In this document: positions 46,270 through 57,600 of the stretch, one piece after another | Position numbering within the stretch: the first letter of the stretch is position 1 | Layout of the letters: each line of letters opens with the position of its first letter | From: Polyporus tsugae | Lineage: Eukaryota; Basidiomycota; Agaricomycetes; Polyporales; Polyporaceae | Direction of reading: 5' to 3' | Assembly: GCA_024305745.1 (NCBI GenBank) | Contig: JAHRBS010000014.1 | Coordinates: forward strand, 2,780,762-2,844,761 | Length of the DNA: 64,000 bases | Program-made: the position numbers and the translations under genes | The notes under the pieces: model-generated | Seen by the model: only the letters and a program-made list of their open reading frames with translations | Databases searched by the model: none | Told to the model about the DNA's origin: nothing

Positions 46270-48129
46270 GCGAGTGACGTCGTCATGTGGTTACGCGCCA
46301 GTGCCGCGTAGCCTGTGCTCCTAGATGGTTAGCTCCTACGCATTTCGGCACCAGCAAGCTATGACGTTGTTTGGACTGCATACATGTGTTGTATACACAC
46401 ACATACGGACACTGCATCATACCCCCTCCCGCAAACCATGTCGTCGGACCCGTTGCATCATTGCATTCTGCGGCATCGTATATATTCGCCACAATGTTTC
46501 TTGTCACCCAACCAACTGTATACGTATACTATCGCATACCGACTCCGTGTAGGGGGGAGAGTGAATCATAAATTTATTGTAGCGTTATTATCATTTGGTC
46601 GGGACATACATTGAAAGTTTGGAAGATCACGTCATCCTTGTACCCCACCGTCTGCCCGACCCGCCCGCGACCTAGTGATAGACTTGAACACTCTCCGAGT
46701 GTGGGCCGAAGTTGCGAGTGTCCGGCCGGGAGCGTGAGTACACCAGGGGAGGTGAAGGGGAATTGGGGAGGGTAAACGAGACCGATGGGGTGTGGGATAG
46801 AGGGGATAGCGGCCTGGAACCAGCTATATGTATAAACAGACAACTAGCGCGGTAAAATGCGCTGGGAATGAGAAAAGGGAGAACCGAAACCGACAGGCCA
46901 CTGTGGCAAATCCGGTAAGACAACTTGAAGGGTCAACGTTGACAGCTTCTTGCCAAAGCCACAGAGCCGAGATAAGTTGGGAAGTGGATGACAAAGGAAA
47001 CGCGGGACGGAACGGGCCAGCTAGGAATGATTCTGCATAGGGAGGGTGTATGAAGTGGAAATAGGAGTGTTTTTTTGGGGACGAGGAGATGTGCGTGCCG
47101 CGCCTGACAAGGCCGCGGTGGGATAACGGGACGAGGTTTCGACGCGCACAGGCGCGAGACGACGGTCGATGGGCGGGAGGCGCGAGACGAGGGACGGAGG
47201 CCGAAATACGAAAGACGAAGGTCGAGAGGCGAAATCACGCGAGGTTTTAGAGTCAACCAGTGAGTGTATGTGTGTATGTGGAGTTTGGAGGGAGAGTCCG
47301 GGGGGAGGGGTGGTGGTGGTGGTGGTGGTGGTGGGGAAGATACAGATGTTCAGTAAATTTTACTAACATGGGAAAACCAGCATTCCGGGCGTCTACGCGA
47401 CGCTGCGTACAGTACGGGATGGCGATATGGCAGGATCCCGGTCTATATAGGTCGTCTCGGGAGCATGTACCATGAGGAAACCAACTAACTACTTCGTGGT
47501 GCGCTAAACTAATATATTGAACATACCTAGCTAAGGGTACAAAAGCCGAAAATGAGAAGGATACAGACAGAAAAGAGAGCGGGAGAAAGACGCGGTAAGA
47601 GATGCGGGTCGCGGATGACTTCGGATGGCGCGTTTGCCCGGTTTCCCGCACAGACGAGCCGGATACCCATCACCTTAGGGTTAGGGAGGAGCGCGAACGC
47701 GAGCGAAGCGAGCGTGAGCGCGACGGGGACGAAACAGTCAACAGGCGGTAGGGATCTTCCTACCGCAGCCTGTTTCGCCTTATAAGCAGCTCATCAGGAC
47801 TGTCTTAGTAATACGCAGGGTGCTATAATAAGCCGATTGTGCAATAGCACGTCAGAGGCTGACAAAGGCCGATCAGACTTAATTACTTAAATGTGATGAC
47901 AATGACGGGCCGTGCGTCAGCACGGCCTAGTAAGAGTGCAACTTAGTCGCACTCTGACTGTTGACTGCTTAGTCCTAGTCACGTTATTACTCATGTGACT
48001 TGCGCGCGAACGCGTTCATCACCTGACTAGTCACCTGATAAGCAGGCGCGCGCTCGGCGTGAGCCGAGCGCTAACATCATGTGACCCGAAGACAAACACA
48101 GACGCTGAACACGCACCTATCTCTATAAT
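46270..48129. other. Intergenic, start of the subtelomeric zone
   Basis: No gene recognised. The first 400 bp are the parent of the duplicated 3' flank at 6.2-6.55 kb. A GGT microsatellite lies at 47309-47334. Two TTAGGG units (about 47676-47687) mark an interstitial telomere-like scar. Several short inverted repeats follow: GGCCGTGCGTCAGCACGGCC near 47910 and GCTCGGCGTGAGCCGAGC near 48051. Confidence 0.5.
47309..47334. repeat. GGT microsatellite
   Basis: Eight or more tandem GGT units. Confidence 0.85.
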
Positions 48130-48155
48130 CCTGGCCCTAAGTACTTAGGGCCAGG
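48130..48155. repeat. 26-bp perfect palindrome
   Basis: The centre is AAGTACTT with arms CCTGGCCCT and AGGGCCAGG. A related imperfect palindrome is at 61977-61997, at the same relative place upstream of the second TLH copy; TCTCTATAATCC precedes both. Confidence 0.85.
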
Positions 48156-48189
48156 GTTTTTTCGGTATATGGCTCGTGATGCCACAACG

Positions 48190-49050
48190 GCCCGGGGCGA
48201 TGTGGGGCGAGGTGGATTTTTAGGTGCCTGAAGACCATGGGCACCCTTTCTAGGTGTTTGGAAGGCCGTCACTACCTTGGTTTCTGCTCACCAGCACTTT
48301 ATTTAAAAAAGAACTACAAAAAATCCTCAAATTGTAGGTGTATCTAGGCTCGTGGGCTACAACAGGCTAGGGCGAGGTGGGGCGAGGTGGGTTTTAAGGT
48401 GTCTAGGGCTGTCCTCTATGACCTCCAAGTAGTTGCTAGTCATTATCTGTGTTGGCTATTGTGTGCCGGCCCTATGAGTAGTGGCTTCTGGTGTAATATT
48501 TTGTGCAATTTAGGGATATATGGCCCGGTGAGCTACAATGGGGGAGGGCGAGCTGGGGCGAGGTGGATTTCTGGATGGCCGTGGACTGTGTCTGTGCGCT
48601 GCCCTTTGTTTCGGGGTCATTGCTTTCCTGGTTGGTGCTTGCCGGCTGTTTGATTATCTGCCCACCCTGCATTATCGACCAAGTGCGCAGCAGCGTCCAG
48701 GGCCGGGGCGAGCTGGGGCGAGGTGGATTTCTGGATGGCCATGGACTGTGTCTGTGCGCTGCCCTTTGTTTCGGGGTCATTGCTTTCCTGGTTGGTGCTT
48801 GCCGGCTGTTTGATTATCTGCCCACCCTGCATTATCGACCAAGTGCGCAGCAGCGTCCAGGGCTGGGGCGAGGTGGATTTCTGGATGGCCATGGACTGTG
48901 TCTGTGCGTTGCCCTTTGTTTCGGGGTCATTGCTTTCCTGGTTGGTGCTTGCCGGCTGTTTGACTTTTCAACTACCACTGCATATTGTGTAGAGTTATTC
49001 AAAACTGGGGTGAGGTGGGACAAGGTGGTTTTTAAGACACGTAATAACAT
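48190..49050. repeat. Subtelomeric tandem repeat with GGGGCGAGGTGG motif
   Basis: A unit of about 150-160 bp is repeated three times. Its phrase AGGTGGATTTCTGGATGGCC starts at 48561, 48721 and 48871. Each unit also carries TGTGTCTGTGCGCTGCCC and a shared tail GCAGCAGCGTCCAGGGC. The short motif GGGGCGAGGTGG also occurs singly at about 48200, 48375 and (diverged) 49010, and again at about 62215 and 62395. Open frames through the array are repeats of one peptide and are not scored as genes. Confidence 0.8.
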
Positions 49051-49172
49051 TCCTCATAGTGTTCAAGTGGCTTGAAGCAAGCACCTATCTTGGTTCATTT
49101 CCAATCTCTCTTTGATCACTTATGTATACACAGATAAGTAATTTTGAGCGCTTTTTGCTTATCTAAGCACTG

Positions 49173-49242
49173 AAAAAGTCGAAACGACTTTTTGGGCGCT
49201 TTTTTTGGCTTATATAAGCACTGAAAAGTCGAAATGACTTTT
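49173..49242. repeat. Pair of short hairpins upstream of TLH copy 1
   Basis: AAAAAGTCG-3 nt-CGACTTTTT at 49173-49193 and AAAAGTC-5 nt-GACTTTT at 49224-49242, each preceded by AAGCACTG. A matching hairpin (AAAAAGTC-5 nt-GACTTTTT, 62683-62703) lies at the same distance, about 180-190 bp, before the start codon of TLH copy 2. Confidence 0.75.
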
Positions 49243-49435
49243 GATGTGGCTATACAACATTAGTCATAGCTATTACAATAACACATGACTGACAGTCTGA
49301 TTAACTATGATAAGATAAGACAAGCCTTCCTATTATGGAATGCTGGCAGTGCATATTTTTTCCCACCCTCTCTTGAACCTGAACCACCATCATCTATTAA
49401 TCACCTTTATTACTGCCTCTTCACTCTTCATCCTT

Positions 49436-52400
49436 ATGGCCTCTTCTAAGCTGTGCTCTTTTTGTAAAGGCAACTATACTGGTGCTCAGTCCAATCATTT
49501 CCGTATCTGCCTCCACCATACTTGGGATATTCCTCATTTCTTTGCAGAGAAAAGAGGTCCTATGATCAAAGTCATCCGTGACAATCACAGCAATATTCCT
49601 TGCAAGTGTGTCTCAACTCAATACGGTATTTGTGACAAGGTCTTCAGTAATCGGTCGGCACTGGAGAAGCACTTGGCAAAGGTCAAGCCTATCTACTGGG
49701 TGGTAAGTATATTGAGCAGAATATATGCATCTCCTTGCTGATACTGGCCTTAGGCTCCAGATGCACTTACTGTGGCCCTTGCTGCTGAGCCAGAGATGCC
49801 TCCTCCTCTTCCAGTCGACCAGATGGCTGTAGACTCTGAGCCATCAACCAGTGCTTCTGTGCAGCTGGTGAGTTCTTTTTGTATCTCTTTGAGTGTTATC
49901 GCTTAGTTACCTGACTATTAGATGGACACTACTCAGGACACTCCATCTCCATCTCTAGCCCCTCTATCCTCTGCTCCTGCTGGGCAGGAGAATCTGCCAA
50001 GCCCAGGTCTCAGCTACGTCGATGAACCTGACGACAACATGGATATTGCTCCTTTGGACAATGATGTGCAGCCTGCTCCTGCTGGTTCCGAGGTTAGTAC
50101 TTGAATTATTTTCTGTTCTATAATGTACTGACTTTGAATGTAGCTATACGATGTCAAAGATGGCACCTTAGCTCGTTGGGGTCTGCGCATCAACCGCCGT
50201 CTTTGCGCTCTAATTTGCACCACCTGTCATGCCGTCATCCAACCACAAAGTGTCCAGCCTCACCTGACATATGCTCATAAGGCAGCCCATATCCAGATCA
50301 ACCGGGATCGTTTGGAGGAGATCATCATTCAAGAGTGTTTAGTGAGGGACTGGCCAGTGGTCCCCACTGAAATCCCTCCATCCTTCGCTGGTCTTGAGAT
50401 GGCCCAAGGCTTCCTATGTCCTACCTGTCCGTATATGGCCAGCAAGCCCAAACAGGTTTGTAAACATAGCACTGAAAAGCATGGTGCACAAATCTGGCAC
50501 ATCAAGCTCGACCATCCTTGGATGCAGCGCTTTTCGCAGAATCCCCAGGCTAAGACTTGGTTCCAGGTCCACCCTGTCGATGCGGCCACCTTCACTCCTC
50601 CGCCACAGTACCTCGTCAACCTCCGCGAACAGCTCAACGAGCGTCTAGCTCTCCCCTCCGACAAGATAGATATTCGTCACATCAACCCATGGCTCATCAC
50701 CACTGGCTGGCAAGTCTATGCCGGCCTTTATCCCTCTTATGCCCAGCCTCGCCTGCTTGAGGTTCCACAGGCCAACCAGCATAATGACAATCTCCGCTAT
50801 GTCAAGACCTTTGTGTATCGCTATTTGGAGGGGCCGTATGACCAGCTTTCACAGACCCCAGAGATCTGCCGCCAGATCTTGAATACCGACAGTCTAACTG
50901 GGTGAGTGTAAACACTTGTACTGTTATTTGTACAGCAGCAGCTAATAAATAAATTCAGTGAGCTCAATCACACACCATTTCACAAGCATCAAGACCGGAC
51001 CTCCTTCATCAACTGCCAACGCCTCCTCTCTCAGCTTGTGGTTTTCCTACTCCGCACATTTGACAGTCCTCTCTACCACCTTCCTCTCCCTGACTGCATC
51101 ACACCACTACTCACCACTCTCAAGAACGCACTCCTCAATGCCAATCCTATCCTAGGAGAGACAGATAGTGTGGCTGAGCTGGAGGTTATTCAACCCATTC
51201 TCAAAGCCCTCCACGCTCTTTTCTTTGCTCTCTGGACACAGGCCTGGATTCCATCTCCATATCAGCTAGATGGTGAGAAGAAGGACAACCCTATTCCTAA
51301 TCCCACCATCCGTTTCCTTGTCTGCACCCAGGCCAACCACGATGGGTCAATCAAAGACCCTCACAATGTCACAGGAGTCATTGCGAAGCTGGTGTACTGC
51401 ATGGTAAGTTTTTTTGTCGCATGTGTAGATATAAATATTAACTTAAGCAATGCAGCGGTTGGTCTGTCTACAAGAGTGCTTTGATTGTCAGGGTCTACAC
51501 CCAGATACTGTTACTGTCACCTCTGCTGCTCGTACCCTTCGGCCTTGGTTTACAGAAGGCTCTGAATCAACATTCCACACTCTCCGCACTCTCCAACACC
51601 GGGCATCCAGCATTGTAATGTCGACACAGAGCGAGCCTAACATGGCGTGGAAGCACGGTTCGGACTTCAAGACTCTGATCTTCAAAGGTCATGAGATTGG
51701 CTTGGACAAGCTAGCCACCCTGGCTGCCACTATCGAAGAATACTCCCGCACTCGACTCACCGGCACTCTACTCTATGACCATCCTTTCTTTATTGACATT
51801 CCCCACCTCACAGACGATATGGGCAACACCACTCCTGGATACTCCATGTTCACTGACCGTGTCAATCAGCCTATGTTGGGCTCTGTCGATCAACTGGCTC
51901 AGCACATCATCGACACTCCTGCCCTCCGTGCCCAGTACATTGTTGATGTCAGGGATGGCCAGATTCAGTGGAACGTCATTGCCCTCGCTACTTGGCTCTC
52001 CACCTATGCAGAGGTAGATCTTCTTTGCTTGATTCAGGCAGAGATGAACTGTGGTGCACCTGGTCGGACGACAGAGCTGACGGCTATGCCCCGTTCCAAC
52101 ACACTCCATGGGATGCTTCGTGCTCTCCGTATCATCGATGGCCATGTGGTTTTGATGCGCTCATACCACAAGATGCGTGCTGCCCAGGGCCATGACCGTG
52201 TCATCCCCCACTCTCTCAATGCTGCTTTTGCGGCGTTGATGATCTACAAAGAAGCCATCTGCCGTCCCTTTGCTCAGCTCTGTGTTAATGTCCTTTATCC
52301 GGGCGACTCCTACATCAAGTCCTTGTACCACGACTTCCTCTTTGTCAACATCACCAAGCCATTTACTGGTGATGACATTACTGGTGCAATGCGCAAGTGG

Positions 52401-53564
52401 ACGGAGGAGGGCTTGGGCTATGGCTTGGGTGTGCGAGACTGGAGGCAGGTTTCTACCCCTCTCCGGCGGCGGTATGCTGGGATGGAGGAGCAGTGGCTGA
52501 AGGATCAAGATACTGTCGACTCTGCGCAGGCTGGCCACTCCCACTATGTCGACTGGATGCGCTATGGAGTCACAGAGCGGTCAAGCTCAGGGTTGGCTGA
52601 AGACTTTATTGGACCATTTTTGGAGACTTCAGCACGGTGGCATGCAGTATTGAAGCTTGTTCCAGGTAAGCTGAACAGTTGATAATAAGTGTAGCAAAAG
52701 TAACAATTATTGCAGGGGGCAAGCTAGTTTCTCTCGACTCAGCCTCACATCACAACTTTCAGCCTCCAGCTCCACACTCTCGGCCAGCTACTGGTGTTGC
52801 TGAAGTCAATGTGGATGCCATTGCAGATGCAGTGATGGCTCGAGTGGAGGCTAAGCTTGATGGATTCAAGGACACACTTACAGCCAACAACCAGACTTTG
52901 CTCGACCAAATTAGAGCTATGTTTGGTCAACAAGCTCCACCACCTGTAGTAGCTCCTCCTCCCCCTCTACTAGCACCAGTTGCTGTTCCTAGAGCTCAAG
53001 TGCAACTGCCAGATGCTATTATTGAGGTCACAGAAGGTGAATACATTTAATCAACCTTGATAGATATTGTGAGCAATGCAAAACTGTTACTGACTGCATT
53101 ACTTATTAGGATTGGCTCAAGTTGGCTTGGAGCCTTTGCCAGTTGACCCAATGCCCCTTTCCACCACCATAGCACCTTCTATCACTGCTGCTCCCTCCAC
53201 TTCTCCACGTCAAGATACGCTTGAAGCCCTCCGTGGAGTTCTTTGTAAACCAGACATAAATTGGTCAAATGACGGGCAGGAACAGGCTGTTATGGCTTGT
53301 CTTCAGTGGGCTCATGACTTGATTGTTGTGCTGCCTACTGGATCTGGCAAGAGTGCTATTGTGGCCACTGCGGCCTCTATGGAGCAAAACAAGATTATGG
53401 CCATTCTCTGTCCACTGAGGTCCTTGCTTGCCGACTGGGAGCGTCGTCTCAAAGGCATGAACATCCGCTATGAGGTCTTCGACAGCAAGTCTCCCAAGAT
53501 CACTGGTCAGGCATCTATTGTGCTCGTATTTAAAGGGTGCAAAGTTGGGGGGGATTATGGTTAG
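49436..53564 (+). pseudogene. Telomere-linked helicase gene copy 1, 3'-truncated
   Basis: Eight exons join in frame: 49436-49702, 49754-49867, 49922-50092, 50144-50901, 50959-51403, 51456-52665, 52716-53036, then from 53110. The N-terminal part has Cys/His finger-like motifs (CSFCKGNYTGAQ...HFRIC). An OrsD-like region (PF12013 type) follows with CTTCHAVIQPQSVQPHLTYAH and CPTCPYMASKPKQVCKHSTEKH. A long central region comes next, and then the start of a RecQ-type helicase: DTLEALRGVLCKPDINWSNDGQEQAVMACL, with Walker A VLPTGSGKS (53331-53354). Right after TGQASIVLV (about 53535) the sequence departs from any helicase and stops at 53562-53564, so motifs II-VI are absent. Such genes are known at chromosome ends of several fungi. 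The reading frame up to the break is undamaged, so the truncation is probably recent; it sits next to the hairpin array. Confidence 0.85.
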
Positions 53565-53597
53565 ACCTAGGTTATGGCCACAGGAATCCCGAAAACC

Positions 53598-54471
53598 TGC
53601 GAGAATGCAGGGCGACTGCAACCTCGCAGCGTTTACACGAGTGCATCAAGCGGGTGACTGCGAGATTGCAGGAGAACTGCGTTCTCGCAAGGAATGCACA
53701 TAAGGTGCGAGGTAGCAGGGCAACTGCGTTCTCGCACCCATGCGTGAGATCAACTGCGAGAAAGCAGGGCGACTGCAATCTCGCAGCGTTTATAGGAATG
53801 TGTCCAATGGAAGAGTGCGAGATTGCAGGTGAACTGCATTCTCGCAAGGAACGGACATACGGTGCGAGGTTGCAGGTGAACTGCGTTCTCGCAATGTTCA
53901 CGGAGGTAGATATTGTGAATGACTGCGAGAACGCAGGGCACCTGCTATCACGGAGCATCTACGGAAATATATAATATATGATTCACTGCGGGGTAGCAGG
54001 TGGCCTGCGTTCCCGCAAGCAACGAGAAGTGTCGATACGGTGCGAGAAAGCAGGGCGACTGCAACCTCGCAGTATACACATGAGTTGAAATGGGCGACTG
54101 CGAGGATGCAGGAGAACTGCATTCTCGCACGGATGGGTGAGATCGACTGCGAGAACGCAGGGCGACTGCAACCTCGCAGTGGTTGTATGAGTGCGTGATA
54201 CAGATGAGTGCGAGAATGCAGGTGAACTGCATTCTCGCAAAGAATGGACATACGGTGCGAGGTTGCAGGCGAACTGCGTTCTCGCAACAATCGCAGAGGC
54301 AGACACTGTGAATGATTGCGAGAACGCAGGACAACTGCTATCTCGCAGCATTCACGAACGTGGATAGTGGCATTGGTGCGAGGTAGCAGGTGTCCTGCGT
54401 TCTCGCAGGAGTTGGATGGGAAAGTGAGGTATATGATATGTGCGAGAATGCAGTGAGACTGCATCCTCGCA
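53598..54471. repeat. Array A: 16 copies of a 31-bp hairpin repeat
   Basis: Consensus TGCGAG-nnn-GCAG-5 nt-CTGC-nnn-CTCGCA, where the outer 6-bp and inner 4-bp arms pair and the three-base blocks between them vary. Sixteen units lie at an average spacing of 56 bp. The first is 53598-53628, the second 53659-53689 and the last 54441-54471. Unit 7 has a damaged right arm and unit 8 carries compensating changes in both arms (TGCGGG and CCCGCA). Intervening sequences are 16-32 bp. Several recur in the same order: the spacers after units 3-6 resemble those after units 10-13, so a block of about seven units was duplicated. The array separates the TLH truncation point from the ParB-like gene. Confidence 0.92.
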
Positions 54472-54692
54472 ACGTACGGGAACAGAACACAGCGGGCGAT
54501 GTACGCGACAGAAAACGAGTGCGCCGAGGGTCTTTGGGGGCTATGACACGCGCTGCACGACGAATCAGGCAGGTGGAGTGGCTGGGGTCCAGGTGATCAG
54601 CGAAGGAAATTTTCGGGAGCGCAACGTTGCGCTCCTCCATCACCATCTATTCTCGCACATCGACGGCCTTTACACACCAATACAACGTCGAC
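54472..54692. other. Presumed promoter and leader of the ParB-like gene
   Basis: No further hairpin unit was found here. A short stretch without coding signals precedes ATG 54693. Confidence 0.4.
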
Positions 54693-57600
54693 ATGTCTGG
54701 AGCAAGCAAGAGGCGAGGGAAAGGGAAGGATATGGAGCTACGGGAGGACAACGCGGAGACGACGGATGGGCAAGAACAGACGCAGGGCGACGACGGGGTA
54801 CGTCGACGATGATGGAGGCGATGATGACAATTGCGATGAGCTAATGACGGCGGACATTGAACAGGACGAGTCGGCGGGACTGTCCGAACTGGACGCCCAA
54901 ATGGAGGCGTTGAAGAAGACAATGGAAGCGAAGAGGAAAGCGAAAGCGCAAGTGGGTACCCAGAATCTGATGGTGCGACGCGTAACGTCTGATTGGATTT
55001 GTGAAAGCAGGGAGCCGGGGCGGCGGCGCAAGGGTCGGCCGGAGGTCCGTCGGCCGGGAAGACGGAGACGAAGGGTGCGGCTGCGAAGGTGGGTGTTGTG
55101 GCAGGGCTTGTGGACGGCGATGGGCTGATGAGGGGACGTGTTCAGTCGAACCGCGTGCCGACGACGGTAGCTGCGAAGGGGAGGAGGAGCGCGGTGAGTG
55201 GCTCACAGGGTTATGGCGAGGGGGATGCTGACGGTGGGGCGCGTTTCCAGAAGGGGAAGGCTCCGAAGGCGCCGAAGGTTACGGTGAAGGTGGAGGACCT
55301 GGATCTGGACAAGGTGAATCTCACGACTCCTGACCAGGTGGAGCTGGACGCCGCGATCATCGGGTTCGTGCGGGTGAGGATCGTGTTCCCCGACCCGACG
55401 GTGAAGCAGGAGTGGACGGTGGTGAACGAGCGGGCGATCAACAAGGCGCACTTGGCGAGCATCAAGCAGAGCCTGAGGTTGCGGAAGGTGGACTGGGAGC
55501 ACCCGATGATCGCGATGGTGAACGGGGCGCACATCAACCCGGCGTGCGTCTCGCTGTCGCCTGTGCCGATGAAGGACCTGAAGGAGATCTCGTGGACGTG
55601 TCCTGCGGCGGAGCGGCGGATCCACTTCCTGAGCGGGAACCATCGCCAGGAGGCGATGCAAGAGCTGCACCAGGAGTTCGTCGAGAAGGAGTCTGGGTAT
55701 CAGCGGCAACTGGAGTTGTACCAGGCGCAGCAGGCAGCGGGGGCGCAGGGGGAGCTGAACATGCAGGGGGAAATGGTGGACACGTTGGGGACGAGGCTTG
55801 AGGAGCAAATTGAGGACCTGACGAAGGCGGAGGAAGAGATGGCGCTGTGGACGACGACGCTGTACGACTCAAGTGAGTGGTGAAGTGTGTGTGAGAGAGG
55901 AATGAAGTGTGTGCGCTGACGAGGGTGATACAGCGAAGCTGGAGCGGAAGCCTGCGCTTGTTGCGCAGCTTGCGTCGAACGAAGCGCGGCCTGTGAAGGC
56001 GGAGGACGTGCAGGAGCGGGCGCAGATTATGTTTTGGAAGCTGGAGGCGCAGATGGGGCGGTGGATCGAGGAGCACGGAGGGGATACGCTTCCAGTGCCG
56101 GGGACGGCGCAGTTTCGGACGGGGATCCTGAATGTGGTGTTCAAGGAGTCGGAGTTGAAGGAGGGGACGACGAACTTCCTGTTCACGCAACAGGAGAACC
56201 TTGCGCTGATCCGGGATCTGTGGCAGCTTGCGTACTTCAAGGTGTCAGGGTGCGTTCCACTTGCGCGTCTGAGTGCGGCGCTGGGTCGACCTTCGAAGAA
56301 GGACTTGTCGAAGAAGTCTGGATCTGCGATGGTACGTGAACGTGGATGATTTTGGTGAGGGAGGGAGGGAAACTGGGGGGGTACTGAATATGTTGTGTTT
56401 GCAGCTTTGGCGGTGGATGGTTCACGCGTGCATGCGGGACATTCGGCTTGTGGGGACGACGGACATCTTCCCGGACCTGGCGGACGCGGAGGACGAGGAC
56501 GCGCACGTGTTCCGAAACTACGAGCAGGTGCTGACGCAGGTGAATCCGAAGATAGTGGTGACGGAAGAGATCTGGGCGGCGGCGTCGTTGGCGAATGTTG
56601 CGAAGCGACAGACGGTTGCGGCGCAGCGGCAAGCGGAGAAGATGGGTATCAGTCGGGCGAAGCGGCACTACGACTGCGCTGAAGACAAGCTTGTTCAGCT
56701 GCACAAGCTGTCGCCTGTTGTGTGGAGCAAGGAGATTCTGGAGAAGCTGAACGGGATGTACGACGAACAGTTCCGGGTGACGACGGCGAATGCGAAGATC
56801 GGGGACTGGGAGAGCGACGTGTGGACGACGGCGATGACGAAGTACCGGGAGAAGGTGACGAGCGTGTTGGGAGTGGAGTGGAAGCGTGCGCTGGCGACGA
56901 TGTCTGAGACGGACGACAACCAGTTGGCGGTGAGCCAGGCTGCGAAGAAGCTTGCGTGGTTCCACCAGCTTCAAGTGCTCAGTGAGCGTCGGTTGAACAT
57001 CCCGTTCCTGTGCGACAAGTTCCTGGAAGATTTCAGCAACGTGATCAGCCGGGCGGAGATGGGGTTTAAAGTGGTGAGTAGTTCGCCGAACGTGATCAGG
57101 TATTGGGCGAGGGCGGGGTGTGCTGGAGGTGCGAAGTGTGCGAGGTTGCAGGCTGTCTGCGTCCTCGCAGCGTCCGAGTGGTTGCAAGATTGTTGCGAGG
57201 TTGCAGGCTGTCTGCGTCCTCGCAGCATCCGAGTGGTTGCAAGATTGTTGCGAGGTTGCAGGCCGTCTGCGTCCTCGCAGCGTTCGAGCGGGTGCAAGAC
57301 TGTTGCGAGAAAGCAGTCGGACTGCGACCTCGCAGCTGCACGGATCCGGGCACAATGTCCTTCGATCCGTCCGAGAATGCAGAGGCACTGCGTTCTCGCA
57401 GACATCGGATGTCCTGCGCGTCCGTGACGGTGGTACGGATGGGAAGTATGCGAGGATGCAGTCTGCCTGCTACCTCGCAATGATCGTTCGAGATATTGCG
57501 AGGTAGCAGTCGTGCTGCGTCCTCGCAATGATCGTGTGGAATGTTGCGAGAAAGCAGGCAGACTGCGTCCTCGCACAGCTACGTCTATGGTGGATGTAAG

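Noticed and set aside
48387..49075. Overlapping frames of 70-190 aa on both strands
   Set aside because: They repeat one peptide because of the 150-160-bp tandem repeat; no independent coding evidence.
53572..54464. Long minus-strand open frames through array A (up to 188 aa)
   Set aside because: They translate the repeat itself (CENAGHLLPR, LRGCSRPAFSQ and similar) and exist because the repeat lacks stops. No start context and no neighbours support a gene.
53598..54471. A CRISPR array
   Set aside because: The spacing is CRISPR-like, but repeat units vary internally, spacers are themselves duplicated, no cas-like gene is present, and the host is a fungus with spliceosomal introns. Scored as a hairpin repeat array.
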